From the NCBI GenBank assembly GCA_965199105.1, contig CBDAQO010000002.1:2852001-2916000 (forward strand): a DNA stretch of 64,000 bases. The letters are read 5' to 3'. Positions 51,345 through 60,516 of this stretch are shown piece by piece. The notes beneath the pieces are model-generated. The model was not told the DNA's origin. It worked only from the letters and a program-made list of their open reading frames with translations, and made no database searches. Each line of letters opens with the position of its first letter. Positions within the stretch are counted from its first letter, which is position 1. The translations under genes and the position numbers were made by a program. This DNA comes from LMUY01 sp965199105 (GTDB lineage Bacteria > Pseudomonadota > Alphaproteobacteria > Acetobacterales > Acetobacteraceae).

Positions 51345-52480
51345 GCCGCCGCCCTCAGGCTTTCATTGCGGGCGATCACGTCGAACACCGACTCGCCGGT
51401 GAACCAATCCCGGTTGAACGGCACGATGCGGCGGTGACGGCTCATGTCTCGGTCGACGAGCTGCTGCCCAGTGCCGCTCCAGTGCGCGACCTCCTTCGGC
51501 ATCACCGGCACCAGCCCGGCGATGTCGGCCAGTGCGAGCTGCTGGCTCGGCACGTCATGCGCGTTGCGCCAGATGGCACAAATCCGCTCCCACCCGTCCA
51601 GCAGCCACTCCGGCCGGCCGGCCAGCTCCCGGATGCCGTCGGGCTCGACGCTCCAGCGCTGCAGCAGGCCAACGATGTCGGCCGCGAGCTGGCGGGCCTC
51701 GGCCAGGGCGCCTTCTGCCAGGCTGAGCGTCAGCCCTGCCACGGCGGAGAAGGTGGTGCCGTATTCGGTCAGCGACTCGTCGTGCCGGGCCGCGCTCCAG
51801 GCCTGGATTTCGGCCTGCGTTTCCTGCAGCAGCGTGATCTGGCGGTGGATGCGCGCCTTGGTGCCGTCCCCCACGCCGAGCCCGGCCATCAGGTCGGCAA
51901 GCTGCTCGAGCGCGTTGGCGGTCCAATCCGCGGAGCGCCCGACCTCGGCCGCCGCCGCCTCCACCGCCGAGCGCAGCCGCCCGGCCTGGTCCGTCCCGGC
52001 GCCAGTGGCGAGCTTGCGCGCCACCATGGGGTCGGCCGTCATCTGCTGGAACAGCCGCATCAGCAGTTGGTAGTTCGCGAGGACGAGCTCGCCCTTGTCG
52101 GTTTCGGCGGCCGAGGCGGCAGCGACCGCGGCATCCTCTCCCGCCAAGCCCTCGAGCGCGATCTGGCGCGCGACCCGGCGGATGATCAACGGCGTCACAT
52201 GCGGCAGGGCGGCAATGCGCTGGTTGAATACCTGGTCGTGCACGGTCGGGTGGCAGAACGCGGCGATGCCGGCCCAGGGCAGGATGTAGACGCCGCGCCC
52301 GCCCGACGGGTTGAGGATGATCAGCTCCGGCCGCTTGGTTTCGGATGGGCGTGCCCTGGCGCCGGCCAACAGCGGCGTCGTCAGCGGCAGCGCCACGCCA
52401 CGCTCGAGGAAGGTGGCGGGATGGTGCAGCTTGGGTGCCAGCCGCGCGTTTTCGAACGCGGCGAGGGGAGCGGTCTCCAT
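51338..52480 (-). CDS. Uncharacterised protein, upstream partner
   Basis: A 380-residue protein starting at ATG 52480 (AGGAC three bases upstream). The N-terminal 100 residues contain LIILNPSGGRGVYILPWAG and TVHDQVFNQRIAAL; the rest is helical, with Ala-rich stretches that may be coiled coil. No known motif is recognised. It overlaps the 421-residue gene downstream; the pair may form a complex. Confidence 0.7.
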   Translation of the reverse strand: METAPLAAFENARLAPKLHHPATFLERGVALPLTTPLLAGARARPSETKRPELIILNPSGGRGVYILPWAGIAAFCHPTVHDQVFNQRIAALPHVTPLIIRRVARQIALEGLAGEDAAVAAASAAETDKGELVLANYQLLMRLFQQMTADPMVARKLATGAGTDQAGRLRSAVEAAAAEVGRSADWTANALEQLADLMAGLGVGDGTKARIHRQITLLQETQAEIQAWSAARHDESLTEYGTTFSAVAGLTLSLAEGALAEARQLAADIVGLLQRWSVEPDGIRELAGRPEWLLDGWERICAIWRNAHDVPSQQLALADIAGLVPVMPKEVAHWSGTGQQLVDRDMSRHRRIVPFNRDWFTGESVFDVIARNESLRAAAC

Positions 52481-52597
52481 AAAGTCCTGCTTTCGCTTAC
52501 GACCGAGCCCGGTCACCGCGAAACATTGCACGCAAATCATGACCGGGACGTTAACCGCAGCCAGCCAACCGCCGGCCAGGCGCCCGACCGCCGGCTG

Positions 52598-52753
52598 CTA
52601 GCCGCAGTTGGTGCGGCCCACCGCCACGCAATCCTGGTGCGCGATCCAGCCCTGCACCACGGGAAACAGCAGCCAAACCAGCAGCGCTAGGGCCACCAGC
52701 CCGCCGAGCACGAGGAGCGGAAACACCCGGGAGGGCGGCGGATTGTCCGACAT
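52598..52753 (-). CDS. 51-residue single-pass membrane protein
   Basis: A short gene from ATG 52753 to TAG 52598. It reads MSDNPPPSRVFPLLVLGG, a hydrophobic helix of about 22 residues (VALALLVWLLFPVV), then a short tail with two cysteines (HQDCVAVGRTNCG). GC-rich codon use and a coherent membrane-protein pattern support it; the ribosome site is weak. Function unknown. It is divergent from pdhA. Confidence 0.6.
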   Translation of the reverse strand: MSDNPPPSRVFPLLVLGGLVALALLVWLLFPVVQGWIAHQDCVAVGRTNCG

Positions 52754-52869
52754 GGCGGGGGCCTAGCATGCGCACGGCGCTCCGCCTACCGCGCGGCCGG
52801 CCACCCTCGCACCCTTGCCGCTGGGCGGCGGTGGGGCTACCTGCGTATCAACGCGGAGGAGTTGGGTTG

Positions 52870-53904
52870 ATGGCGCAGGTGGCGGAAAAAACCAGGAAGC
52901 CCGGCAAGCCGAGCGATGCCATCATGGCGGCGCCCGCCCCCAACGTCTCGCGCGAGGTGCTGCTCAAGGCCTATGGCGACATGCTGCTGATCCGCCGCTT
53001 CGAGGAGCGGGCCGGCCAGCTCTACGGCATGGGGCTGATCGGCGGCTTCTGCCACCTCTATATCGGCCAGGAGGCCGTGGTGGTCGGGGTGCAGAGCACG
53101 CTCAAGGACGGTGACCAGGTCATCACCTCCTATCGTGACCACGGCCACATGCTGGCGACCGGCATGGAGCCGCGCGGTGTGATGGCGGAACTGCTGGGGC
53201 GGTCGGGCGGCTATTCCAAGGGAAAGGGCGGCTCGATGCACATGTTCAGCAAGGAGAAGAAGTTCTTCGGCGGCCACGGCATCGTGGGCGCGCAGGTGAG
53301 CCTCGGCACCGGGCTGGCGTTCTCCAACTGGTATCGCGAGAGCGACCATGTGTGTGTCACCTATTTCGGTGACGGGGCGGCCAACCAGGGCCAGGTGTTC
53401 GAGAGCTTCAATCTCGCCGCGCTGATGAAGCTGCCGTGCATCTACGTGATCGAGAACAACAAGTACGGCATGGGCACCAGCATCGAGCGCGCCACCGCCT
53501 CGCGGGACCTGTCGAAGAACGGCGCGCCGTGGAGCATGGCCAGTGCCCAGGTGGACGGAATGGACGTGGTGACGGTGCGTGCGGCGGCGGAAGAGGCGGT
53601 GGCGCATTGCCGGGCCGGCCGCGGGCCGTACCTGCTCGAGATGCAGACCTACCGCTACCGGGGCCACTCCATGTCCGACCCGGGCAAATACCGCACCCGC
53701 GACGAAATCCAGAAGATGCGCGAGGAGCGGGACTGCATCGACCACGCCCGCCAGATGCTGCTGCGCATGGGCGAGAGCGAGGACGCGCTCAAGCAGATCG
53801 ACGCCGCGGTGAAGGCGCGCATCGCCGAGGCCGCCGAGTTCGCCCAGGCGAGCCCGGAGCCGGCCGAGAGCGAGCTGTGGACCGACGTGCTGGTGGAGGC
53901 CTGA
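52870..53904 (+). CDS. pdhA: Pyruvate dehydrogenase E1 component, alpha subunit
   Basis: A 344-residue E1-alpha from ATG 52870 (GGAGGAG upstream). The thiamine-diphosphate motif is YFGDGAANQGQVFESFNLA; the phosphorylation-loop region reads YRYRGHSMSDPGKY. With the beta subunit it decarboxylates pyruvate and transfers the acetyl group to lipoate. First gene of the pdhABC-lpdA operon; four bases separate it from pdhB. Confidence 0.97.
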   Translation: MAQVAEKTRKPGKPSDAIMAAPAPNVSREVLLKAYGDMLLIRRFEERAGQLYGMGLIGGFCHLYIGQEAVVVGVQSTLKDGDQVITSYRDHGHMLATGMEPRGVMAELLGRSGGYSKGKGGSMHMFSKEKKFFGGHGIVGAQVSLGTGLAFSNWYRESDHVCVTYFGDGAANQGQVFESFNLAALMKLPCIYVIENNKYGMGTSIERATASRDLSKNGAPWSMASAQVDGMDVVTVRAAAEEAVAHCRAGRGPYLLEMQTYRYRGHSMSDPGKYRTRDEIQKMREERDCIDHARQMLLRMGESEDALKQIDAAVKARIAEAAEFAQASPEPAESELWTDVLVEA

Positions 53905-53908
53905 CCCG

Positions 53909-55264
53909 GTGTCCACGCAAGTCCTGATGCCGGCGCTGAGCCCGACCATGACGGAGGGCAAGCTCGCCCGCTGGCTCAAGAAGGTCGGGGAGGACGTGCG
54001 CGCCGGCGATGTGATCGCCGAGATCGAGACCGACAAGGCCACTATGGAGGTGGAGGCGGTCGACGAGGGCACGCTGTCGGCCATCCTGATCGAGGAGGGC
54101 ACCGAGGGTGTCGCGGTGAACACGCCGATCGCGGTGCTGGGCAACGGCGAGGCGGTGCCCGGCCCCGCGGCGTCGGCAGCCCCTAGCGCCGAAGCGCCGC
54201 AGAAGCTCGAGCCCAAGCGCCCGGAGCAGGTTGCCAGCCACGTCGTCCCCGCCACGGCGGCCGCCGCCCCCGAGCCGAACTGGGGCGCCACCGCGCCGAC
54301 CACGGTGCGCGACGCCCTGCGTGACGCGATGGCGCTCGAACTGCGCCGCGACCCCAACGTGTTCCTGATGGGCGAGGAAGTCGCACAGTATCAGGGCGCC
54401 TACAAGATCAGCCAGGGCCTGCTGGACGAGTTCGGCCCCCGCCGCATCATCGACACCCCGATCACCGAGCACGGCTTTACCGGCATGGCGGTGGGTGCCG
54501 CGATGAGCGGACTGCGCCCGATCGTCGAGTTCATGACGTTCAACTTCGCCATGCAGGCGATCGACCAGATCATCAACTCGGCCGCCAAGACGCTCTACAT
54601 GTCAGGCGGGCAGATGGGCTGCCCGATCGTGTTCCGCGGCCCGAACGGGGCGGCCAGCCGGGTCGCGGCACAGCACAGCCAGTGCTACGCGAGCTGGTAT
54701 GCCCACGTGCCGGGCCTCAAGGTGGTCGCCCCGTGGAGCAGCGCCGACGCCAAGGGCCTGCTGCGCTCCGCCATCCGGGACCCCAACCCGGTGATCGTGC
54801 TGGAGAACGAGATCCTCTACGGGCAGACCTTCGACTGCCCGACCGGCGACGACTTCACCCTCCCGATCGGCCGCGCCAAGGTCGAGCGCCCGGGCAAGGA
54901 CGTCACGCTGGTCGCGTTCTCCATCATGGTGGGCGTGGCGATGAAGGCGGCCGAGGCGCTGGCCGAGCAGGGCATCGAGGCCGAGGTGATCAACCTGCGC
55001 TCGCTGCGCCCGTTCGACACCGCGACCGTGGTGGAGAGCGTGAAGAAGACCAACCGCGTGGTCACCGTCGAGGAGGGCTGGGCGTTTGCCGGCATCGGCG
55101 CCGAGATCGCGATGCAGGTGGTGGAGAACTGCTTCGACTGGCTGGACGCGCCGCCGATGCGGGTGACCGGGTTGGACGTGCCGCTGCCCTACGCCGCCAA
55201 CCTCGAGAAGCTGGCCCTGCCGCAGCCGCAATGGGTGGTGGACGCGGTTCGGAAGCTGTTCTGA
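53909..55264 (+). CDS. pdhB: Pyruvate dehydrogenase E1 beta subunit with N-terminal lipoyl domain
   Basis: A 451-residue protein with a GTG start. Residues ~1-80 are a lipoyl domain with the lipoyl-Lys in EIETDKATMEVEAVDEG; an Ala/Pro linker follows, then the transketolase-like E1-beta core (about 125-450; FLMGEEVAQYQGAYKIS, EHGFTGMAVGAAMSGLRP). The fused lipoyl domain is a known alphaproteobacterial feature. Its stop shares a base with the pdhC start (TGATG). Confidence 0.97.
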   Translation: MSTQVLMPALSPTMTEGKLARWLKKVGEDVRAGDVIAEIETDKATMEVEAVDEGTLSAILIEEGTEGVAVNTPIAVLGNGEAVPGPAASAAPSAEAPQKLEPKRPEQVASHVVPATAAAAPEPNWGATAPTTVRDALRDAMALELRRDPNVFLMGEEVAQYQGAYKISQGLLDEFGPRRIIDTPITEHGFTGMAVGAAMSGLRPIVEFMTFNFAMQAIDQIINSAAKTLYMSGGQMGCPIVFRGPNGAASRVAAQHSQCYASWYAHVPGLKVVAPWSSADAKGLLRSAIRDPNPVIVLENEILYGQTFDCPTGDDFTLPIGRAKVERPGKDVTLVAFSIMVGVAMKAAEALAEQGIEAEVINLRSLRPFDTATVVESVKKTNRVVTVEEGWAFAGIGAEIAMQVVENCFDWLDAPPMRVTGLDVPLPYAANLEKLALPQPQWVVDAVRKLF

Positions 55265-56619
55265 TGGCAACCAACATCCTGATGCCGGCGCTGTCCCCCA
55301 CGATGACGGAGGGCACGCTGGCGCGCTGGCTGAAGAAAGAGGGCGACACGGTCAGCGCCGGCGACGTCATAGCCGAGATCGAGACCGACAAGGCCACCAT
55401 GGAGGTGGAGGCGGTTGACGAGGGCGTGCTGGGCAAGATCCTGGTCGCGGATGGCACGGCGGGCGTGCAGGTGAACGCGCCGATCGCCATCCTGATCGGG
55501 GAGGGCGAGAGCATTGCCACCGCCGAGCCTGCGCCGAAGCCGGCCGCGCCGGTCCCGCAGACCGCGGATGGCGCGCCAAAGCCGACCGCTGCCGCGCCTG
55601 CGCCTGCCGCCGCACCGCCGCTGGCGAACGGCCACGACACGAGCCAACATACCGGGGCGCGGGTATTCGCCTCGCCGTTGGCCCGGCGCCTCGCGCAACA
55701 GGCAGGGCTGCAGTTGGACGCGATCCGCGGCACCGGGCCGAATGGGCGCATCGTCAAGGCGGACGTCGAGGCGGCGCAGGCCAGTCCGGCAGCCGCGCCT
55801 GTTGCCCAGCAAGCGGTCGTGCCGCCGCCTGCCGCCGCGCCGGTCGCGGCTCCGCAGCCCAGCCCGTCCGCCGCGCCAGTCGCTCAGGCTCCCGCCAGCC
55901 CGCGCCCGGTGGTGATCGCCGGCGCGCACCGGCTGGTGCCGCACACCAGCATGCGCCGGGTCATCGCGCGGCGGCTGACCGAGGCCAAGCAGACCATCCC
56001 GCATTTCTACGTCAGCGCCGACATCGAGATCGACGCGTTGCTCAAGCTGCGGGCGGAGCTGAACGGCAAGTCGGCCAAGGACGGCCCGGCGGCGTTCAAG
56101 CTGTCCGTCAACGACCTGGTGATCAAGGCGGCCGCGGTGGCCTTGCGCCGCATCCCCGCGGCCAACGCCAGTTGGACCGAAGAGGGCACCGCGCTGTACG
56201 ACGACGTGGACATCAGCATCGCCGTGGCGACTGAGGGCGGCCTGATCACCCCGATCGTGCGCCGGGCCGACCAGAAGGGGTTGGCCGCGATCAGCAACGA
56301 GATGAAAGACCTCGCCGCCCGCGCCCGCGCCGGCAAGCTGAAGCCGGAGGAGTTCCAGGGCGGTGGCTTCTCTATCTCCAATCTCGGCATGTTCGGCGTG
56401 TCGTCGTTCCTCTCCATCATCAACCCGCCCCAGGGCGGCATCCTGGCGATTGGCGCCGGCGAGCCCCGCCCCGTGGTGCGGGATGGTGCGATCGTCCCCG
56501 CGACGGTGATGACAGCCACGCTGTCGGTCGACCACCGCGTGATTGACGGCGCGGTCGCCGCCGAGTGGATCGCCGCCTTCAAGGCCATTGTACAGGACCC
56601 GCTTAGCCTGATGCTGTAA
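55264..56619 (+). CDS. pdhC: Dihydrolipoamide acetyltransferase (E2)
   Basis: A 451-residue E2: one lipoyl domain (1-78, ETDKATMEVE), a Pro/Ala linker, a peripheral-subunit-binding domain (about residues 135-172, FASPLARRLAQQAGL), a second linker, and the catalytic acetyltransferase core ending in SVDHRVIDGAVAAEW with the active His and Asp. It forms the core of the pyruvate dehydrogenase complex. Starts at ATG 55264, directly coupled to pdhB. Confidence 0.97.
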   Translation: MATNILMPALSPTMTEGTLARWLKKEGDTVSAGDVIAEIETDKATMEVEAVDEGVLGKILVADGTAGVQVNAPIAILIGEGESIATAEPAPKPAAPVPQTADGAPKPTAAAPAPAAAPPLANGHDTSQHTGARVFASPLARRLAQQAGLQLDAIRGTGPNGRIVKADVEAAQASPAAAPVAQQAVVPPPAAAPVAAPQPSPSAAPVAQAPASPRPVVIAGAHRLVPHTSMRRVIARRLTEAKQTIPHFYVSADIEIDALLKLRAELNGKSAKDGPAAFKLSVNDLVIKAAAVALRRIPAANASWTEEGTALYDDVDISIAVATEGGLITPIVRRADQKGLAAISNEMKDLAARARAGKLKPEEFQGGGFSISNLGMFGVSSFLSIINPPQGGILAIGAGEPRPVVRDGAIVPATVMTATLSVDHRVIDGAVAAEWIAAFKAIVQDPLSLML

Positions 56620-56655
56620 CATCTCACCCCACCTCGCTGCCTCCACGAAACGCTT

Positions 56656-56748
56656 TCCCTCTGGGAGAGGGTTGGGTGAGGGGGCAAGCGCCCTCGCGAT
56701 GATGGTTTCGTCGCGCCACCCCCTCACCCCGGCCCTCTTCCAGAGGGA
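56656..56748. repeat. Imperfect inverted repeat (REP/MITE-like) between pdhC and lpdA
   Basis: Arms at 56656-56684 and 56719-56748 are near-perfect reverse complements (core TCCCTCTGG.AGAGGG.. and GGGTGAGGGGG) with a 34-base spacer. The arms resemble CCCTCTCC/GAGGG elements scattered in many high-GC proteobacterial genomes. It lies inside the pdh operon and in RNA would fold into a long stem, possibly affecting lpdA expression. Confidence 0.75.
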
Positions 56749-56808
56749 GAGGGAGCAGCAAGGAGGGAGGCCGGGGAGGTGGAGGGAGACATATTGGAGC
56801 CGACATCC

Positions 56809-58191
56809 ATGCCAGACGCATTCGACCTTATCGTCATCGGCGGTGGACCCGGCGGTTACGTCGCCGCTATCCGCGCTGCCCAACTGGGCATGAAGACCGC
56901 CGTGGTGGAGCGCGAGCATCTCGGCGGGATTTGCCTCAACTGGGGCTGTATCCCGACCAAGGCGCTGCTGCGGTCCAGCGAGATCAACCACTTGCTGCAC
57001 CATTTGCCGGAATACGGCTTCGCGGCCGACAACATCCGCTTCGACCTGCCCGCCGTGGTCAAGCGCTCCCGTGCCGTGTCCAAGCAGCTCTCCTCCGGCG
57101 TGGGCCACCTGTTGAAGAAGAACAAGGTGACGGTGGTGGACGGCAGCGGCAAGCTTGCCGGCAAGAACACGGTGGCGGTGGGCGACAAGAGCCTGACCGC
57201 GCCGCACATCATCCTCGCCACCGGGTCGCGAGCGCGCCAGTTGCCCGGGCTCGAGACCGACGGCAAGCTGATCTGGAGCTACCGCGAGGCCATGGTGCCG
57301 CCCGCGATGCCGAAATCACTGCTGGTGATCGGCTCCGGCGCCATCGGCATCGAGTTCGCCTCGTTCTACCGCAACATGGGCGCCGAGGTGACGGTGGTGG
57401 AGGTGCTCGACCGCGTGCTCCCAGTGGAGGACAGCGAGATCAGCGCCTTCGCGCGCAAGGCGTTCGAGAAGCAGGGCATCAAGATCATCACCGGTGCCAA
57501 GGTGACCAGCGCCCGCAAGGGTGAGGACAGCATCACCGCCACCATCGACGTCGGCGGCACGACGCAGGACATCACCGCCGACCGCATGATCTCCGCCGTC
57601 GGCATCGTGGGCAACGTGGAGGGGATCGGGCTCGAGGGCACCGGCGTCGTGGTTGAGCGCAGCCACGTGGTCATAGATGAATACTGCCGCACCGGCGAAC
57701 CCGGCGTGTACGCCATTGGCGACATCGCCGGCGCGCCCTGGCTGGCGCACAAGGCGAGCCACGAGGGGGTGGTCTGCGTGGAAAAGATCGCCGGGCTGAA
57801 CGACGTGCACCCGATCGACTGGAGCAACATCCCGGGCTGCACCTATTGCCGCCCGCAGGTGGCGTCCGTGGGGCTGACGGAGGCGCGCGCCAAGGAGACC
57901 GGACACGAGGTTCGCGTCGGTCGCTTTCCGTTCATCGGCAACGGCAAGGCCATCACCATGGGCGAGCCGGAGGGCATGGTTAAGGTGGTGTTCGACGCCC
58001 GCTCCGGCGAGCTGCTCGGCGCCCACATGGTGGGGGCGGAGGTGACGGAGATGATCCAGGGCTACGCCATTGCCCGCACGCTGGAGAGCACCGAGACCGA
58101 CCTGATGCACACCGTCTTCCCGCACCCGACGGTGAGCGAGACGATGCACGAGGCCGTGCTGGACGCCTACGGCCGCGCCATCCACTTCTGA
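56809..58191 (+). CDS. lpdA: Dihydrolipoyl dehydrogenase (E3)
   Basis: A 460-residue flavoenzyme from ATG 56809 (GGAG ten bases upstream); an earlier GTG is in frame. FAD motif IVIGGGPGGYVAAIRAAQLG, redox disulfide GGICLNWGCIPTKALL, NAD motif VIGSGAIGIEFASFY and the C-terminal His-Glu base HPTVSETMHEA are all present. It reoxidises dihydrolipoate for pyruvate dehydrogenase. Last gene of the operon. Confidence 0.97.
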   Translation: MPDAFDLIVIGGGPGGYVAAIRAAQLGMKTAVVEREHLGGICLNWGCIPTKALLRSSEINHLLHHLPEYGFAADNIRFDLPAVVKRSRAVSKQLSSGVGHLLKKNKVTVVDGSGKLAGKNTVAVGDKSLTAPHIILATGSRARQLPGLETDGKLIWSYREAMVPPAMPKSLLVIGSGAIGIEFASFYRNMGAEVTVVEVLDRVLPVEDSEISAFARKAFEKQGIKIITGAKVTSARKGEDSITATIDVGGTTQDITADRMISAVGIVGNVEGIGLEGTGVVVERSHVVIDEYCRTGEPGVYAIGDIAGAPWLAHKASHEGVVCVEKIAGLNDVHPIDWSNIPGCTYCRPQVASVGLTEARAKETGHEVRVGRFPFIGNGKAITMGEPEGMVKVVFDARSGELLGAHMVGAEVTEMIQGYAIARTLESTETDLMHTVFPHPTVSETMHEAVLDAYGRAIHF

Positions 58192-58209
58192 CCCGGTCGC
58201 CTCGCCTAC

Positions 58210-58238
58210 AAAGCCCTCTCCCAGAGTGAGAGGGCTTT
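58210..58238 (+). terminator. Intrinsic terminator of the pdh operon
   Basis: AAAGCCCTCTC-CCAGAGT-GAGAGGGCTTT: perfect 11-base arms and a 7-base loop, 18 bases after the lpdA stop, with the second arm ending in TTT. The outer A/T pairs make it potentially two-way, but on the minus strand it lies 70 bases past the racemase gene as well, so it may serve both. Confidence 0.8.
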
Positions 58239-58307
58239 CTGGCGGGCATGGCGGCCAACGGCGGTGGGTCTGCCTGCGGGCGTGAGAAGGCAGGGCATTG
58301 GTCCGGC

Positions 58308-58946
58308 TTACAGCAACGCCAGCCGTGCCAGTGCCACCCCGGCCTGGCACGGTTCGATCACCGGCACCTCCACCGCCGCCTCCACCGCGGCCCGGTGCGC
58401 CGCCATGCCGGTGCAGCCCAGCACCACGGCGCCCGCGCCCGCTTCCACCAGGTCCATTGCGGCGTCGATCAGCAAGCCGCGCGCGGCCACCGGGTCGAGC
58501 AGCGCCTCCAGTGACACGCCCAACGCCCGCTCCCCGGCAAACCGGCTTTCCAGCCCCAGCGCGCGGATGGCCAGCAGGTGCCGCGCGCGGCTTGCCTCCA
58601 CGATGCCGATCACGCCGAACCGCTCCGCGCGCGCCACGGCCACGCCCAGGGCGCAGCGGAACACGCCCAGAACGGGCCGCTCGGTGACCGCGTGCACGGC
58701 TTCCAACCCAGGGTCCGAGGCGCAGGCGACGACGTAGAGGTCGGCCCATTCGCGCTCGGCCAGCTCGCACATCGGGCCCACGGCGGCATGCCAATCCTGC
58801 CAGCTCAGGATGGCGCGGGGTCCGTCCGCCACGCCCATCACGTCGATGGTCGGGCCGTCCCAGCTCCGGAACGGCGCCACCGCGGCCTCGATCGCCTCGG
58901 TGCATGGCTGCGAGCTGTTGGGGTTGAGCACCAGGATTCGAGCCAT
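58308..58946 (-). CDS. Asp/Glu/hydantoin racemase family protein
   Basis: A 212-residue racemase-fold protein: ARILVLNPNSSQPCTEAI at the N-terminus, as in hydantoin and allantoin racemases, with the two family Cys in YVVACASDPGLEAV and VVLGCTGMAAHR. It should racemise a hydantoin-like or amino-acid substrate. hyuA is 22 kb away and not linked. It is transcribed alone, convergent with lpdA. Confidence 0.85.
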   Translation of the reverse strand: MARILVLNPNSSQPCTEAIEAAVAPFRSWDGPTIDVMGVADGPRAILSWQDWHAAVGPMCELAEREWADLYVVACASDPGLEAVHAVTERPVLGVFRCALGVAVARAERFGVIGIVEASRARHLLAIRALGLESRFAGERALGVSLEALLDPVAARGLLIDAAMDLVEAGAGAVVLGCTGMAAHRAAVEAAVEVPVIEPCQAGVALARLALL

Positions 58947-59001
58947 TCGGCATGCTTTGCGACCACCCGGGCGCCGTCAACTGCAAAACGCCGCGCCGGG
59001 C

Positions 59002-59919
59002 CTAGCGGGCGGGGTCGCTTGCCGGGGTGGCGCTCTGCTCTTCGAGAGTGGTGGCGCTGGCCTGTGCCACCGAGCGCAGCGCGTCGTCGCTGGCATCGCT
59101 GGCGGCACGGCGATACCACTGCGCGGCCTTGGCCGGATCGGCGGTCAGCCCCAAACCGTGCTCGTAGCAGTAGCCGAGGTCGTATTCGGCGACCGCGTTG
59201 TGTCCGTTGGCGGCCTGGCGGAACAGCCGTGTCGCTCGCCTCGCGTCGGCCGCGCCGCGGTTCAGCAATGCTTCCTGGGCGTGCTGCAGCTCCTGGCTGG
59301 CGCTGTCCTCGACGGGTTTGCGCTCTGGCGACGCCCCTGGCTCGCGCGGCAGCTTGCCAATCGGCGCATGCAGCGCGGCCAGGTGCACCGCGGCTGCCGA
59401 AATCCCCTGGGCGGCGGCGGCGTGGAACAGGGCCACGGCGCGCTCGCGGTCGTGCGGCACGCCGGCGCCGGCCTCGTACAGCATGGCGAGGTTGTAGTCC
59501 GCCCGGCCGAACCCGTCGGCGGCGGCCTTGGCATACCAGGCGGCGGCCTCGGACTGGTCCGCGTTTACGCCGAAGCCGCCATCGTAGAGCACGCCGATGT
59601 TAAACGCGGCCACCACGCTGCCCCCGGCGGCCGCGCGGCGATACCACTGCATCGCCTCGCGAAAATCCCGCGGAACGCCCACGCCGCTGTCATACAGCGC
59701 GCCGATGTAGAGGGCGCCGCGGGGGTCACCCGCGCGGTCGGCCTGCCGCCAAGCCGCCAACGCCTCGGCAAACCGGCCGTGGCGGAAATCGTCGAGACCG
59801 GCCGGGACCTGCGGCGCCGACGCGGCCGCGCACACCTGGCAGAATGCCGCGAGCCCCAGCAATGCCGCACATGCGAGAGCGATCGGCGATCGTCGGTTTG
59901 CTGGCAGTCCTCGCGTCAT
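59002..59919 (-). CDS. Secreted Sel1-repeat protein
   Basis: A 305-residue protein with a signal peptide (RSPIALACAALLGLAAFC) and about five Sel1-type TPR repeats, e.g. GALYIGALYDSGVGVPRDFREAM, FNIGVLYDGGFGV, YNLAMLYEAGAGVPHD and YDLGYCYEHGLGL, each followed by a WY.KAA helix. Sel1 proteins are protein-interaction scaffolds, often periplasmic. The partner is unknown. Confidence 0.85.
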   Translation of the reverse strand: MTRGLPANRRSPIALACAALLGLAAFCQVCAAASAPQVPAGLDDFRHGRFAEALAAWRQADRAGDPRGALYIGALYDSGVGVPRDFREAMQWYRRAAAGGSVVAAFNIGVLYDGGFGVNADQSEAAAWYAKAAADGFGRADYNLAMLYEAGAGVPHDRERAVALFHAAAAQGISAAAVHLAALHAPIGKLPREPGASPERKPVEDSASQELQHAQEALLNRGAADARRATRLFRQAANGHNAVAEYDLGYCYEHGLGLTADPAKAAQWYRRAASDASDDALRSVAQASATTLEEQSATPASDPAR

Positions 59920-60045
59920 CCGACCACTCGTTCAACTGTGAGATGCGCTCATGGGCAACCGAGTAGCAGAAATCGCGTCCGCTTGCCGAGACTCCTTGAG
60001 TGCCGTATTGCGCTGAGCCTACCTTCGACTGCCGCATTGTTGAGC

Positions 60046-60516
60046 ATGCATAAGCGCAAGCACCGGCTATCCCTCACGACAGGCGCAACGATCCTGCTCA
60101 CCGGCTGCACCACGGTCGCTGGCCCGACCGCACAGGCGGATGCGGCGATGGCGAACGGCCCATTGTCGCTGCAGCAGCAGGCGGCCCAGGTGCGCGAGAA
60201 CCGGGTGGAAATCACCTTCCCGCCGCGGCGCGCCACGCTCACCGAGGAAACCACAAGGCAGCTCGATCTGCTATCCCGCCTGATCCGCGACGTCGACCCG
60301 GTGATCCTGTGGACCACCGCCTATGCCGACGGCGGCGCGGATGATCGTGGCGACCTGCAGCTTTCCGCCCGCCGCGCCGTTGCGATCAAGCACGCGTTGA
60401 TGGCGCGCGGCATCCCGGAGTGGCAGTTGCGCGTCCAATCGGTAAGCCTGCCATCGCGCGGTCCGCCGCGGGAGGCCGAAACGGGCCGGGTGACGATCAC
60501 CTGGGGCGCGTCCTAG
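60046..60516 (+). CDS. OmpA-like lipoprotein
   Basis: A 156-residue protein from ATG 60046. A lipoprotein signal ends at ILLTGCTTV (lipobox Cys near residue 21). The C-terminal half resembles an OmpA/MotB peptidoglycan-binding fold: a beta start (VEITFPP...), a helix, YADGGADDRGDLQLSARRAVAIKHAL and a short last strand. The usual central NxGxSxxRA-type residues are only partly matched, so the OmpA call is tentative. Probably outer-membrane attached. Confidence 0.65.
   Translation: MHKRKHRLSLTTGATILLTGCTTVAGPTAQADAAMANGPLSLQQQAAQVRENRVEITFPPRRATLTEETTRQLDLLSRLIRDVDPVILWTTAYADGGADDRGDLQLSARRAVAIKHALMARGIPEWQLRVQSVSLPSRGPPREAETGRVTITWGAS

Noticed and set aside
55189..57207. A 672-codon minus-strand open frame across pdhB, pdhC and lpdA
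   Set aside because: Spans three well-supported genes and the repeat element; low-complexity shadow.
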